Positions 32,940 through 41,560 of a stretch of DNA of 64,000 bases are shown piece by piece. A program made the translations under genes and the position numbers. The notes under the pieces were generated by a model. That model had not been told where the DNA came from, searched no databases, and saw nothing but the letters and a program-made list of their open reading frames with translations. Numbering within the stretch: position 1 is the first letter of the stretch; each line of letters opens with the position of its first letter. The DNA is from Phycisphaerae bacterium. Its GTDB lineage: Bacteria; Planctomycetota; Phycisphaerae; UBA1845; Fen-1342. The DNA lies in NCBI GenBank assembly GCA_017999985.1, contig JAGNKU010000012.1, positions 62,001 to 126,000 of the forward strand, written 5' to 3'.

Positions 32940-33683
32940 ATGGACGTGGCCCTGTTCGTCACCTGCCTGACCGATACTTTCTATCCGCGCGTCGGTGAGG
33001 CTGTGGTCCGGGTGCTCCGCCACTTTGGCTGCCGCCTCTATTTCCCCGCCGGCCAGACCTGCTGCGGCCAGCCGGCCTACAACAGCGGGTTTCATGCCGA
33101 GGCAGCCCGGCTCGTGCGCCGCATGGCCACCGTTTTTGCCGACTACGCGCACGTCGTCACGCCCTCGGCCTCCTGCGCGACGATGATCAGGAAGCACGGC
33201 CCGCCGCTGCTGGCCAATGATCCGCCTGCCCGAGCGGCGGCGCAGCGGTTGGCCGACAAGACCTGGGAGTTCGCCACGTTTCTGCGCGACGTGCTTCATG
33301 TCGACATCGGCGCCCACCTGAAATTCAACGAGCCGGTGACGTTCCATTACCCCTGTCACGCCCGCGAGCTGTACAGCCTGGACGATCTGCGCGGCTGGCT
33401 GGCGGGCGGCAACGGCCGCGATGTACGCACGCCGCCGCACGGCGACGTATGCTGCGGCTTTGGCGGGGTCTTCGCGGTCGACTTCCCGGAAGTGAGCGGG
33501 GCCATGCTGGAGGACAAGCTGGCGGAACTGACCGCGACCGGGGCACGGCTGGTGATCTGCAACGAAGGTGCCTGCGCGCTGCAGATGATGGGCGGGGCCC
33601 GGCGGCGGGGGATCGCGTTGCGGTTCAAGCACCTCGCGGAATGCCTCGCCGAGTCGCTCGGCCTGCTGGAGCCCCAGCCATGA
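32940..33683 (+). CDS. lutA: Lactate utilization protein A, CCG-domain Fe-S subunit
   Basis: 247 aa from ATG 32940 behind GAGGAGCAC. Two cysteine-rich CCG domains: TCCGQPAYNSGFHAEA near residue 38 and CCGFGGVFAVDFPEVSGAML near 170, plus HYPCHARELYS. This is the LutA/YkgE family, part of the L-lactate oxidase complex that converts lactate to pyruvate. The stop overlaps the lutB start (ATGA), and lutC follows, so a complete lutABC operon is present. No LutP permease or LutR regulator is in the window. Confidence 0.93.
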   Translation: MDVALFVTCLTDTFYPRVGEAVVRVLRHFGCRLYFPAGQTCCGQPAYNSGFHAEAARLVRRMATVFADYAHVVTPSASCATMIRKHGPPLLANDPPARAAAQRLADKTWEFATFLRDVLHVDIGAHLKFNEPVTFHYPCHARELYSLDDLRGWLAGGNGRDVRTPPHGDVCCGFGGVFAVDFPEVSGAMLEDKLAELTATGARLVICNEGACALQMMGGARRRGIALRFKHLAECLAESLGLLEPQP

Positions 33684-35074
33684 GCGGACGAGATGGGCTG
33701 CGCGGGCGGCTCGCCGCGGCCATCACCGACCAGCGCGTCCGTACAGCGGTGCATCTGGCGACGTGGCGGAAGGTCGCCGATCGGGCCGCGTCGATGGACG
33801 CGCTGCCGCATTTCGAAGAGATCCGCGCGCGGGCTGCCCAGATCCGCCGGCACACGCTCGAACGCCTGCCCGAATATCTCGGTCGGTTCGTGGAGCGCGT
33901 TACCGCCTTGGGCGCGACCGTGCATTTCGCGCCCGATGCCGCCGCCGCGTGCCAGACCATCATCGAGATTGCCGCGGCGCGCGGACTGAAGCTCGCCGTC
34001 AAGTCGAAGAGCATGACGACCGAGGAAGTGCACCTGAACGATGCCCTGCTCGGTGCCGGGGTGCGCGTTGTGGAGACCGATCTCGGCGAGTTCATCGTCC
34101 AGATCGACCACGACCGCCCGAGCCACATCATTACGCCCATCATCCACAAGGACCGCCGGCAGGTCGCCCAGGCCATGACCCGCGAGCTCGGCTGCGAGTA
34201 CACCGAGGACCCAACGGCGATGACGAAGATCGCGCGGCGGCACCTGCGCGACATCTTCCGGCGTTGCGATCTGGGCATCACCGGCGTGAACTTCGGGATC
34301 GCCGAGACCGGGTCGCTGTGCCTGCTGACCAACGAAGGCAACGGTCGCATGACCATAACGCGGCCGCGCGTGCACGTGGCGCTGCTGGGCATCGAGAAGA
34401 TCATCCCGCGGCTGCGTGACCTGCCCGTGTTTCTGAAACTCCTCGCGCGGTCGAGCACGGGGCAGGCCATGGGAGTATACACCACGCTCATCAGCGGGCC
34501 GCGCCGCCCCGACGATGTGGACGGCCCGCAGGAGCTGCACGTCGTGCTGCTGGACAACGGCCGCAGCGGCATCCTGGCCGGCCCCATGGCCGAGGTGCTT
34601 CGCTGCATCCGTTGCGGTGCGTGCCTGAACGCGTGCCCCGTGTACCGCAACGTCGGTGGCCACGCGTACAACAGCGTGTATCCCGGCCCGATCGGCAGCC
34701 TGGTGTCGCCGCTGCTGTATGGGCAACAGTATGACGAGCTGCCACGGGCGTCCAGCCTGTGCGGCCTGTGCCAGCGCGCCTGCCCGGTGGAGATCGACAT
34801 TCCAAAGCTGCTGGTGCAACTGCGCGTCGCGTCACACGCACGCCAGTCGTGGGCCAAGCGCATCGGGATACGCGGCTGGGCGTGGGCCATGCGCCATGCC
34901 TGGATGTACCGACTCGGCCAGCGGCTCATGCGACGCTTCCTTCCGGATGACGGCAGCGGCTGGATTCGGCAGGGCGTGGGGCCGTTGAAGGAGTGGACCG
35001 CGCAACGCGACTTGCCCCGGCCGCCGGCACAGAGCTTCCGAAGACTGTGGCAGGAGGGTTTGGGTCATGAGTAG
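33680..35074 (+). CDS. lutB: Lactate utilization protein B, iron-sulfur protein
   Basis: 464 aa, ATG 33680 within the lutA stop. The N-terminal LUD domain (KSKSMTTEEVHLNDALLGAG, VETDLGEFIVQI, GITGVNFGIAETGSLCLLTN) is followed by two [4Fe-4S] clusters CIRCGACLNACPVY near 310 and CGLCQRACPVEI near 359. The C-terminal DUF3390-like tail (MYRLGQRLMRRFLPDD) ends in RRLWQEGLGHE. All features match LutB/YkgF, which passes electrons from lactate oxidation towards the respiratory chain. Overlaps lutC by eight bases. Confidence 0.95.
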   Translation: MSGRDGLRGRLAAAITDQRVRTAVHLATWRKVADRAASMDALPHFEEIRARAAQIRRHTLERLPEYLGRFVERVTALGATVHFAPDAAAACQTIIEIAAARGLKLAVKSKSMTTEEVHLNDALLGAGVRVVETDLGEFIVQIDHDRPSHIITPIIHKDRRQVAQAMTRELGCEYTEDPTAMTKIARRHLRDIFRRCDLGITGVNFGIAETGSLCLLTNEGNGRMTITRPRVHVALLGIEKIIPRLRDLPVFLKLLARSSTGQAMGVYTTLISGPRRPDDVDGPQELHVVLLDNGRSGILAGPMAEVLRCIRCGACLNACPVYRNVGGHAYNSVYPGPIGSLVSPLLYGQQYDELPRASSLCGLCQRACPVEIDIPKLLVQLRVASHARQSWAKRIGIRGWAWAMRHAWMYRLGQRLMRRFLPDDGSGWIRQGVGPLKEWTAQRDLPRPPAQSFRRLWQEGLGHE

Positions 35075-35753
35075 CGCGGGGTCGTTGCCGGCGGTGTCGA
35101 GCGCGGTGCGGGATTTCCTCGCCCGGCTGGCGCGCGCCTGCCCGCCGGATGCGGCATCCACGCCGCTGCCCGCTGAATCTCCGGCCACATTGCGCGCCGT
35201 GAGCCCGGACGACGATCTGCCCGCCCGCTTTGCCCGGTCAGCGGAGTCCGCCGGCTGCGGCGTGCGGCGTGCGGGCGCGGATGATTGGCCGGCGGCCATC
35301 GCGGAGCTTCTGGCGGCCCACAGCGCACGTCGCGTGCTGGTCGAACCGCAGCCGGGAACGGCGCTCACTGCCGAGCGCGCGGCGTTGCTGCAAACCGCGC
35401 TGCGGGCGGCCGGCGTAGTCGTGGTCACGGAGCGCGACGACGAGACGCTGTTCACGGTGGACGCGGCGGTCACCGGCGTGCAGCGGGCCATCGCCGAGAC
35501 CGGTACGCTGGTGTGCATGTCCGGCGCGGCGTCGGCGCGTGGCGCGTCGCTGATTCCGCCCGTGCACATTGCGTTGGTCAGCACGGACCAGCTCGTCGCG
35601 GACCTGTTCGACCTCTTCGAATGGCTGGCTGAGCGCGGCGCGCTGCCGGCGAACGTGAACCTGATCACCGGCCCGAGCAAGACGGCGGACATTGAGGGTG
35701 TGCTCGTGACCGGCGTACACGGCCCGGGGACGGTTCACATCGTCCTGGTCTAG
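35067..35753 (+). CDS. lutC: Lactate utilization protein C (LUD domain)
   Basis: 228 aa; LUD-domain subunit of the lactate oxidation complex. Motifs: RDDETLFTVDAAVTGVQRAI, AETGTLVCMSGAASARGASL, IPPVHIALVSTDQLV and the C-terminal LITGPSKTADIEGVLVTGVH with GPGTVHIVLV. Start overlaps lutB by eight bases, indicating translational coupling. Its stop is six bases from the convergent TPR gene. Confidence 0.94.
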   Translation: MSSAGSLPAVSSAVRDFLARLARACPPDAASTPLPAESPATLRAVSPDDDLPARFARSAESAGCGVRRAGADDWPAAIAELLAAHSARRVLVEPQPGTALTAERAALLQTALRAAGVVVVTERDDETLFTVDAAVTGVQRAIAETGTLVCMSGAASARGASLIPPVHIALVSTDQLVADLFDLFEWLAERGALPANVNLITGPSKTADIEGVLVTGVHGPGTVHIVLV

Positions 35754-35759
35754 GGGGGG

Positions 35760-37061
35760 CTACGTACCCTGCTCGTCGGCGAAGACGAAGCTCTCCGTCT
35801 CCACCTCATAGACCCCGGTGTAGGTGCTTTCGATCGTCTCCTCGCCGACGATCTCGCGGATCACCGGGTTCGTCTCGCCCATGTGGCGGGCGAAGTCCAT
35901 GACGATGCCCAGGGCTTCGTCGTGGTTCCGCGCGACCACCTGGAACGCCCGCACGAAACGCGTGAAACGCTGCGGATGCCGCGCGCGGCGCTCGCGGACC
36001 TCGGCCAGCCCGGCGCGGTAATCCGCCTCGACGAGCACGCTGAACCAGTACGCCTTTTCCACCGGCTCGCCGGTCGCCTCGCGATACGCCTCGCACAGCT
36101 CGACCGTGCAGGCGTTGGCGGCATACGCCCGCCGGAGCAGCCGTTCGCAGCGTGGTTTCATCTGGTGCCGGGCGAAGAAATCCATCGCCATTTCCAGCGC
36201 GTAGCTCAGTTCGCCGTGGTCGCCGAAACGCGTCCGGGTGAGGATGCGTTCGTAGATCAGGCGCGCGGCGCTGACCTGGCCCTCCTCCTCCAGGATGAAC
36301 GCCCGCAGCAGCCAGGGGCGCGTCGAGCGCGGTTCGAGCCGTTCGAGCTGCTTGAGCTGCAAGCGGGCCACACGCAGCCGCTGGGCCCGCACGGCCGTCA
36401 CCCCCCAGTTGAGTCGCAGCGCGGCCGAGCGCGGGTCGATACGCTCCGCCCGCTCGTAGCAGGCAAACGCGTCCGCGTATTCGTCGTCGTCGCTGTGCAG
36501 GATCGCCAGCGCGATCCACTGCGCGGCGTCCTCGGGCACCAGCGAAAGATAGCGCTTGAGCGTGACCTTCGCGTCGTCGTAGCGGCCGGTTTCGGTCAGC
36601 GCGGCGGCCTTGCGCTGCAGGACCCAGTCGATGTCGGCGCCCAGATTCAGCGCGCGGTCGTACAATTCGATTGCCCGGTCGTACTCCCGCAGTTTCTCGT
36701 GCACCAGCGCCAGGTTTGCCAGCGAGACCTCGTCCTCGGGGCTCAGCTCGACCGCCTCTTCCAGCGCGTCACGCGCGTCTTCCAGATCATCGGAGTTCGA
36801 CAGGACCACCCCCAGCGTGCCGAGCAGCCGGGCCGACTTCGGAAACTCCTCGATCATCGGATCCAGCGTCTCGAGCGCCTCGTCGTCGCGCCCCATCTCC
36901 GTCAGGGCCCAGGCGCGCAGACTGGCCCACTCGATGCGGTCGTCCGCCTCCAGACCAGCCGGCTCAATCTCATCCAGGCACCGCAGCGACTCGTCCGGCC
37001 GCCCCGCTTCGAGCAGCCGGTTCGCCCGGTCCAACAGCGCATCAATGTCGTCGGGTTGCAT
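35760..37061 (-). CDS. Tetratricopeptide-repeat protein
   Basis: 433 aa, no signal peptide, strongly acidic. TPR units run through residues ~5-290, for example LLDRANRLLEAGRPDESLRC, LGTLGVVLSNSDDLEDARDA, LANLALVHEKLREYDRAIEL and QWIALAILHSDDDEYADAFA. The last ~140 residues (YALEMAMDFFARHQMKPRCE to FVFADEQGT) are less repetitive, with a helix pattern. Probably a cytoplasmic scaffold for protein-protein contacts; partners unknown. Transcribed away from the lipoprotein gene at 37247. Confidence 0.8.
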   Translation of the reverse strand: MQPDDIDALLDRANRLLEAGRPDESLRCLDEIEPAGLEADDRIEWASLRAWALTEMGRDDEALETLDPMIEEFPKSARLLGTLGVVLSNSDDLEDARDALEEAVELSPEDEVSLANLALVHEKLREYDRAIELYDRALNLGADIDWVLQRKAAALTETGRYDDAKVTLKRYLSLVPEDAAQWIALAILHSDDDEYADAFACYERAERIDPRSAALRLNWGVTAVRAQRLRVARLQLKQLERLEPRSTRPWLLRAFILEEEGQVSAARLIYERILTRTRFGDHGELSYALEMAMDFFARHQMKPRCERLLRRAYAANACTVELCEAYREATGEPVEKAYWFSVLVEADYRAGLAEVRERRARHPQRFTRFVRAFQVVARNHDEALGIVMDFARHMGETNPVIREIVGEETIESTYTGVYEVETESFVFADEQGT

Positions 37062-37246
37062 CGTGCTTCCAACTCACGACCGACGGCCCCGCCACCCTCC
37101 GCGCCCGGCTTCCGACGCCGGCCGCGGCCTGTGCTGCCGGCCATCCAGCCCCATTATACCCGTTTCCGCGGGGTAGCGCACACGGCGTCCCCCGCCCGGC
37201 TCCAGCCGCTTGATTGCCCGCCGGGCCGCGCCCATGATGCTGGGCC

Positions 37247-37867
37247 ATGACCACCTTGCTGCCCCGCTACCGACGTCACGCTCAGGTTCTCGGCCTCGCT
37301 GCGGTCGCGCTCTCCACCGGCTGCGCTGAATTCGGCTATCAGCGCATTCAGCTCGGCCAGGAGCAGCGCGCCTACCGGCAGGCGTTCCCCGACGACAAGA
37401 CCCGCCGTACGCCGCTCGGGTTCTGCTACGCCGAGCACGACGGCTTCGGTCGCCACGACGCCACCGTCGTGCTGCTCACCGGCGATCGCCGCGTGGCCGG
37501 CAAGCTCCACGCAACGCACGTCGAGCGGCGTGGCCTGTTCGGCGTGGAGACGAACTACCAGTTGCGCGGGGAACTCGATCCCGAGCTGCTGCGCCTCAGC
37601 GAGGCCGGACCGATCGACACGCTTCGGGTCATTGCCGACGAGCTGACGAACGCGCGCGACGACACGTTCGTGCGCGACGCTCACGACTGGATCGCTGTCG
37701 GCCTGGTTCGCCTCGTCCAGCACTGGCCCCACGTCGGCGACGAGGGCCCGGCCGGCGTGCGCTTGACGGGCACCCTCGACCGCGTACCGAGCGGCGGCGT
37801 CGCCCGTATCACCGTGGACCCCCGCGGCGTCTTCCTGATCGAGTACACGCAGCGCGTAACGCCCTGA
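37247..37867 (+). CDS. Hypothetical lipoprotein
   Basis: 206 aa, ATG 37247. LGLAAVALSTGC is a lipobox with Cys near residue 26, so the protein is probably lipidated and exported. The rest is a mixed alpha/beta sequence (TPLGFCYAEHDGFGRHDATV, VLLTGDRRVAGKLHATHVER, GGVARITVDPRGVFLIEYTQ) without motifs I can name. Convergent with the J-domain gene nine bases downstream. Function unknown. Confidence 0.65.
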   Translation: MTTLLPRYRRHAQVLGLAAVALSTGCAEFGYQRIQLGQEQRAYRQAFPDDKTRRTPLGFCYAEHDGFGRHDATVVLLTGDRRVAGKLHATHVERRGLFGVETNYQLRGELDPELLRLSEAGPIDTLRVIADELTNARDDTFVRDAHDWIAVGLVRLVQHWPHVGDEGPAGVRLTGTLDRVPSGGVARITVDPRGVFLIEYTQRVTP

Positions 37868-37876
37868 CCCGCGGCA

Positions 37877-38386
37877 TCACTGTGCTTCGCGCACCCGCAC
37901 ACACGTCGCTGCCAGGACCAGGAGGCCCAGCGCCGCCGCCGCCAGGCTGCCCAGCGCATACCCCAGGTGGCCGGTCACCGCCGCGCGGGCCACGAGCACC
38001 AGGCTGAGCGCATACAGGCTGACCACCGACACGTGCCGTACGGTCTCGATCACCGGCAGCGGCAGATAACGTCGTCGCGGCGTCTCGCCCAACAGGCAGT
38101 CCACGCAGCCGACGCCGCCATCGAGGCCGTCGAGCAGCTCCTGGCGGCGTCCGCAGCGCGGGCAGATGCGCAGCGGCGGGCCATCGGCGAGCAGATCCAG
38201 TTCCTCCTGCAGCGCGCGGTAGGCTTGCACGACCTGGATGAACCGCTGGCGACCGGTCGGACTGCTGTTTAGATCCGGATGCAGTGACTTGACGAGCGTG
38301 CGAAAGGCGGCGCGCACTTCATGCGGGCCGGCCGAGCGTGGCAGGCCCAGCACGCGGAAATGCTCCTGAGACGGCGTTGGGGGCAT
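37877..38386 (-). CDS. J-domain protein with zinc-ribbon and two membrane segments
   Basis: 169 aa from ATG 38386. An N-terminal J-domain (~6-65) is seen in HFRVLGLPRSAGPHEVRAAF and TLVKSLHPDLN, with the HPD motif needed to stimulate DnaK. Next comes a CxxC pair (CPRCGRRQELLDGLDGGVGC then VDC), a likely zinc ribbon, and finally two hydrophobic segments (VSVVSLYALSLVLVARAAV and GYALGSLAAAALGLLVLAAT). So a J-domain co-chaperone tethered to the membrane, not classical DnaJ. The frame is open to 38446, but the J-domain starts just after 38386. Confidence 0.78.
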   Translation of the reverse strand: MPPTPSQEHFRVLGLPRSAGPHEVRAAFRTLVKSLHPDLNSSPTGRQRFIQVVQAYRALQEELDLLADGPPLRICPRCGRRQELLDGLDGGVGCVDCLLGETPRRRYLPLPVIETVRHVSVVSLYALSLVLVARAAVTGHLGYALGSLAAAALGLLVLAATCVRVREAQ

Positions 38387-38485
38387 CCCTTGGTTTCCCG
38401 CGCGCCGCAGCCACGGGCGGCCCGCATTCCGGCGCTTCCGTCCCATTCTAGCATTGCGCCGGGATCGTCGGTAGCCGGCGCGCCG

Positions 38486-41395
38486 CTAGTCTTCTTCGGT
38501 GGCTCTCGGGTGTTTCAGGACGGCTGCCCGTGAGGAGCGGCCGTCGATGCGGGCCTCCAGCGGATGCTCTAGCCGCACGTGCCGGACGAAACGTCCTTCG
38601 CGAAAAGCCGGGTGCGCGTCCAGCCAGCGCCAGTCGACGAATCCGTTATCAGCGAATGCGTTGACCGTCAGGTACGCGACGCCGAAGGCCGTCAGGTTCT
38701 GGAAGAAGTGGCTACCTTGCGACGGCTCGACAATGAAGTCTTTGAGCGTGGTCTCGACGATCACGCGGGCCGCGCAAATCTGCTCCCACCGCACCGGTAT
38801 GCCGAGCCAGCTGTGCGACGAACCCCAGCGGCCGGGGCCGATCAGTATGTACGGCCGGTTATCGGCCATCAGCTCCTCGTTCAGCCGGCCGATCTCGTCG
38901 GCCATCGCCGGCGTGTGGGACGGGTCGAACTGCTCGGGCTTGACGTAGACCACGTCGCTCAGACCGGGAATGCGGCCGTGCCCCAGAGCGTGGCGGCTGA
39001 AGCACAGGCAACCGTCGCGGGCGTCGTCCCCCAACTCAATCTCCTCACTGCAGGCGTTTTCACCGCACGGGCGAATCTGCAGGACGGCGAATTCGCGGGG
39101 CTGGGCCGCCAGGTTGACCGCGAATTCGATCTCGACGGGACTGTTCATGCCGGCGCGCCCGAGGGCCAGCAGTCGCCGCAGCAGCCCCGCGAGCGGAAAG
39201 GCGTCCGACTTCAGCACATGGGCGAACGTGACGACTCGCACCCCTGGATGCTGAATGCCGTCGTAGAAGGCCTGGTTGTCGGCCGACCAGACCGAACCAA
39301 CCGGTTGCAGCGTGCCGTGCTGCTCAGCTTGGTCCAACTCCAGGCGGACCACGCACGCGTCCTGTGCAATCCCGCGCGCGTCCGGTCGGGCGTGCAAGTC
39401 GATGGCGTAGAAGCCGCGCTGCGACTGATTGATGAAGTCCTCGCTGTCAGCCAATTGCGGCAATACCTGTGGATGCGCCGGACAGAAGCGCAGCGCCTGG
39501 CCACCCTCTACCACCGTACGGCCCAGTCCGAGCGCCGCGCTGGCCACGCCGTCCTCCGGCCGCATCGCACCGAACGGATAGTAGTTGTATGAACGGGCTA
39601 CGCCGGCGAAATCAGGATAGTGATAGTCCCCGTGTCGCGCCCCGACGACGGGCTGCAGAATGACCGCCATCTTCTCTTCGTCGATCCGATGTGGCGTGGC
39701 CTCGAGATAGCGCCGCGTGGCGCTGAAGTACGTCGAGGCGTACACCAGCCGGATGGCGTCGCAGAGCTGCGCGAGCCGTATCTGCTCGTCCGGGTCGTTG
39801 TTCGGGAGCATGTGCGTTTGGTAGACGCCCGCGAAGGGATGATACTGCGCGTTCTCCAGTAAGCTCGACGAGCGCACCGCCAGCGGCGTGCGCACCGTCT
39901 CCAGAAACGCCCGCAGGTTGCGGAGCACGTCGGCCGGCAGATCCGCGTCCAAGAACGTCCGGGTGATCAGCTCGTCATCGCTCGTCCGCACGGCGCTGCG
40001 GCGGATGCGGTTCGCGTCGAGAAATTCGTCGAAGATGTCCGTACCCAGCACCACCGAGCGCGGTACGTGCACGTGCACATTGTCGAACTCCGCGTCCAGG
40101 TTGGCCCCGGCCAGCAGCGCATCCACAAACGCCAGGCCGCGGGCCTTGCCGCCCAGCGACCCGCCGCCGATGCGGGCAAAAGCGCAGCCCGCATCGAAGC
40201 GCTCGCGCGAGAAATCCTCGACGACGCCGCGGCGATCCTGGCGCAGCGTTTCGCTCAGGCCGCGCAGCAGGTAGAGGCGGATGGCTTCGAGGTCGCTGAA
40301 CTCGGTTACGCGCCGCGGACGCATGCGGCGGGCGAGCGCGAATTCCGTCCGCGCCCGGAACCAGTTCGAAAAGTGGTTGTGCCGGGCATGGAACTCGATG
40401 GACTCGGCCGGTACGTCGCGCAACACGCGGGCCATGGCACGCAGATCACCCGCCCGGGCGACTTCCTGCCCGTCGGGCGTGCGAAACACGAAGTCGCCGA
40501 AGCCGAAATTGCCGAGCATGAAGGCGCGTACGTCTTCCAGCAGCGTGGGCGAGTTCTTGTGCAGAAAGCTCACGCCGAGCTGCTCGGCCAACTGCCAGTT
40601 GCTCGCGTCCGACGACTGCAGCAGGGCGGGCACGTCGGGCAGATCCGCGCGTACCTGGCCGATGAAAGCGATGCCGGCCTGCGGGTCCTGGCGTCCGCCG
40701 CGCGGATACGAAATGTCGGAAATGATCCCGAAGATGTGCTTGTGGTAGCGCTGAAAGAGCTCGATGCCCTGCTCGAACGTCTCAGCCACGAGCACCTTGG
40801 GGCGCGCCGCCATCCGCAACAGCTTGTCCATGTGATTCAGCCCGTCGGCCATCACGGCCCGCGTCTGCCGGACAAGCTGGCTGTAGATGATGGGCAGCAG
40901 CGACGAACGGAAACGGATCGAGTCCTCGACCAGGATGATGACCCCCACGTCGCCAACGCGCGTGTCGTGGTCGGCATTGAAGCGGTCTTCCAGCCCCTTG
41001 ATGATGGCCAGGAAGATCTTCGCGTCGCCATGCCAGACATACGCTCCGTCCACGTTGAACAGCTTTTGCTGCTGGCTCACGCGGGCCAGCTCCCAGTCGT
41101 TCGCGATCAGCAGGACGATCGGCAGGTCGGGCTGCTGCGCGCGCACCGTGCCGCAGAACTTTGGCACGTCCATGTCGCCCAGCCGCAGCAGCGTGATGAC
41201 CAGGTCGAACTTGCGCCCGCGCAGCGCCGCCAGCGCCTCTTCGCCGGTGGACACGCGCGTGATGCTCGGTACGTGTGTCAGCCCGAGGTCGATGTACTCG
41301 CTCGCAATCATCTCCGTGGACAGTCCGTCCTCTTCGAGGATGAACGAGTCGAAGGCACTCGACACCAGGAGGATCTCCTGGATGCGCCGCGGCAT
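38486..41395 (-). CDS. Receiver-domain/pyruvate-phosphate-dikinase-type fusion protein
   Basis: 969 aa. Residues 1-140 are receiver-like, but the phospho-acceptor position is not Asp (FDLVITLLRL). Residues ~150-295 are a second receiver with an intact pocket: VEDS acidic pair at 157-158, Asp 227 in IISDISYP, Lys 280 in FLHK. The remainder matches the ATP-binding half of pyruvate phosphate dikinase/PEP synthase (GGGSLGGKARGLAFVDALLA, AVRSSSLLENAQYHPFAGVY, GLGRTVVEGGQALRF, YILIGPGRWGSSHSWLGIPV). The phosphohistidine and PEP-binding domains of the full enzymes are not evident. Role inferred: a phosphotransfer or regulatory protein sensing PEP/pyruvate status. Start chosen at ATG 41395. Confidence 0.78.
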   Translation of the reverse strand: MPRRIQEILLVSSAFDSFILEEDGLSTEMIASEYIDLGLTHVPSITRVSTGEEALAALRGRKFDLVITLLRLGDMDVPKFCGTVRAQQPDLPIVLLIANDWELARVSQQQKLFNVDGAYVWHGDAKIFLAIIKGLEDRFNADHDTRVGDVGVIILVEDSIRFRSSLLPIIYSQLVRQTRAVMADGLNHMDKLLRMAARPKVLVAETFEQGIELFQRYHKHIFGIISDISYPRGGRQDPQAGIAFIGQVRADLPDVPALLQSSDASNWQLAEQLGVSFLHKNSPTLLEDVRAFMLGNFGFGDFVFRTPDGQEVARAGDLRAMARVLRDVPAESIEFHARHNHFSNWFRARTEFALARRMRPRRVTEFSDLEAIRLYLLRGLSETLRQDRRGVVEDFSRERFDAGCAFARIGGGSLGGKARGLAFVDALLAGANLDAEFDNVHVHVPRSVVLGTDIFDEFLDANRIRRSAVRTSDDELITRTFLDADLPADVLRNLRAFLETVRTPLAVRSSSLLENAQYHPFAGVYQTHMLPNNDPDEQIRLAQLCDAIRLVYASTYFSATRRYLEATPHRIDEEKMAVILQPVVGARHGDYHYPDFAGVARSYNYYPFGAMRPEDGVASAALGLGRTVVEGGQALRFCPAHPQVLPQLADSEDFINQSQRGFYAIDLHARPDARGIAQDACVVRLELDQAEQHGTLQPVGSVWSADNQAFYDGIQHPGVRVVTFAHVLKSDAFPLAGLLRRLLALGRAGMNSPVEIEFAVNLAAQPREFAVLQIRPCGENACSEEIELGDDARDGCLCFSRHALGHGRIPGLSDVVYVKPEQFDPSHTPAMADEIGRLNEELMADNRPYILIGPGRWGSSHSWLGIPVRWEQICAARVIVETTLKDFIVEPSQGSHFFQNLTAFGVAYLTVNAFADNGFVDWRWLDAHPAFREGRFVRHVRLEHPLEARIDGRSSRAAVLKHPRATEED

Positions 41396-41560
41396 CAGGT
41401 GCGGAAACCGCCCGCGCCGCCAGTCATGTCCCCCCGTCGCCTCCTGGGGCGCCAGGCGTAATGGACAGCCGCTTCCCGGGCTACGCAACATGCTGCTCGT
41501 CCTCGCCGTCTGTCGGTGGTTGTATCAGTGGAGAGTATACTCGCCCGCCGGGCGCGGCGC

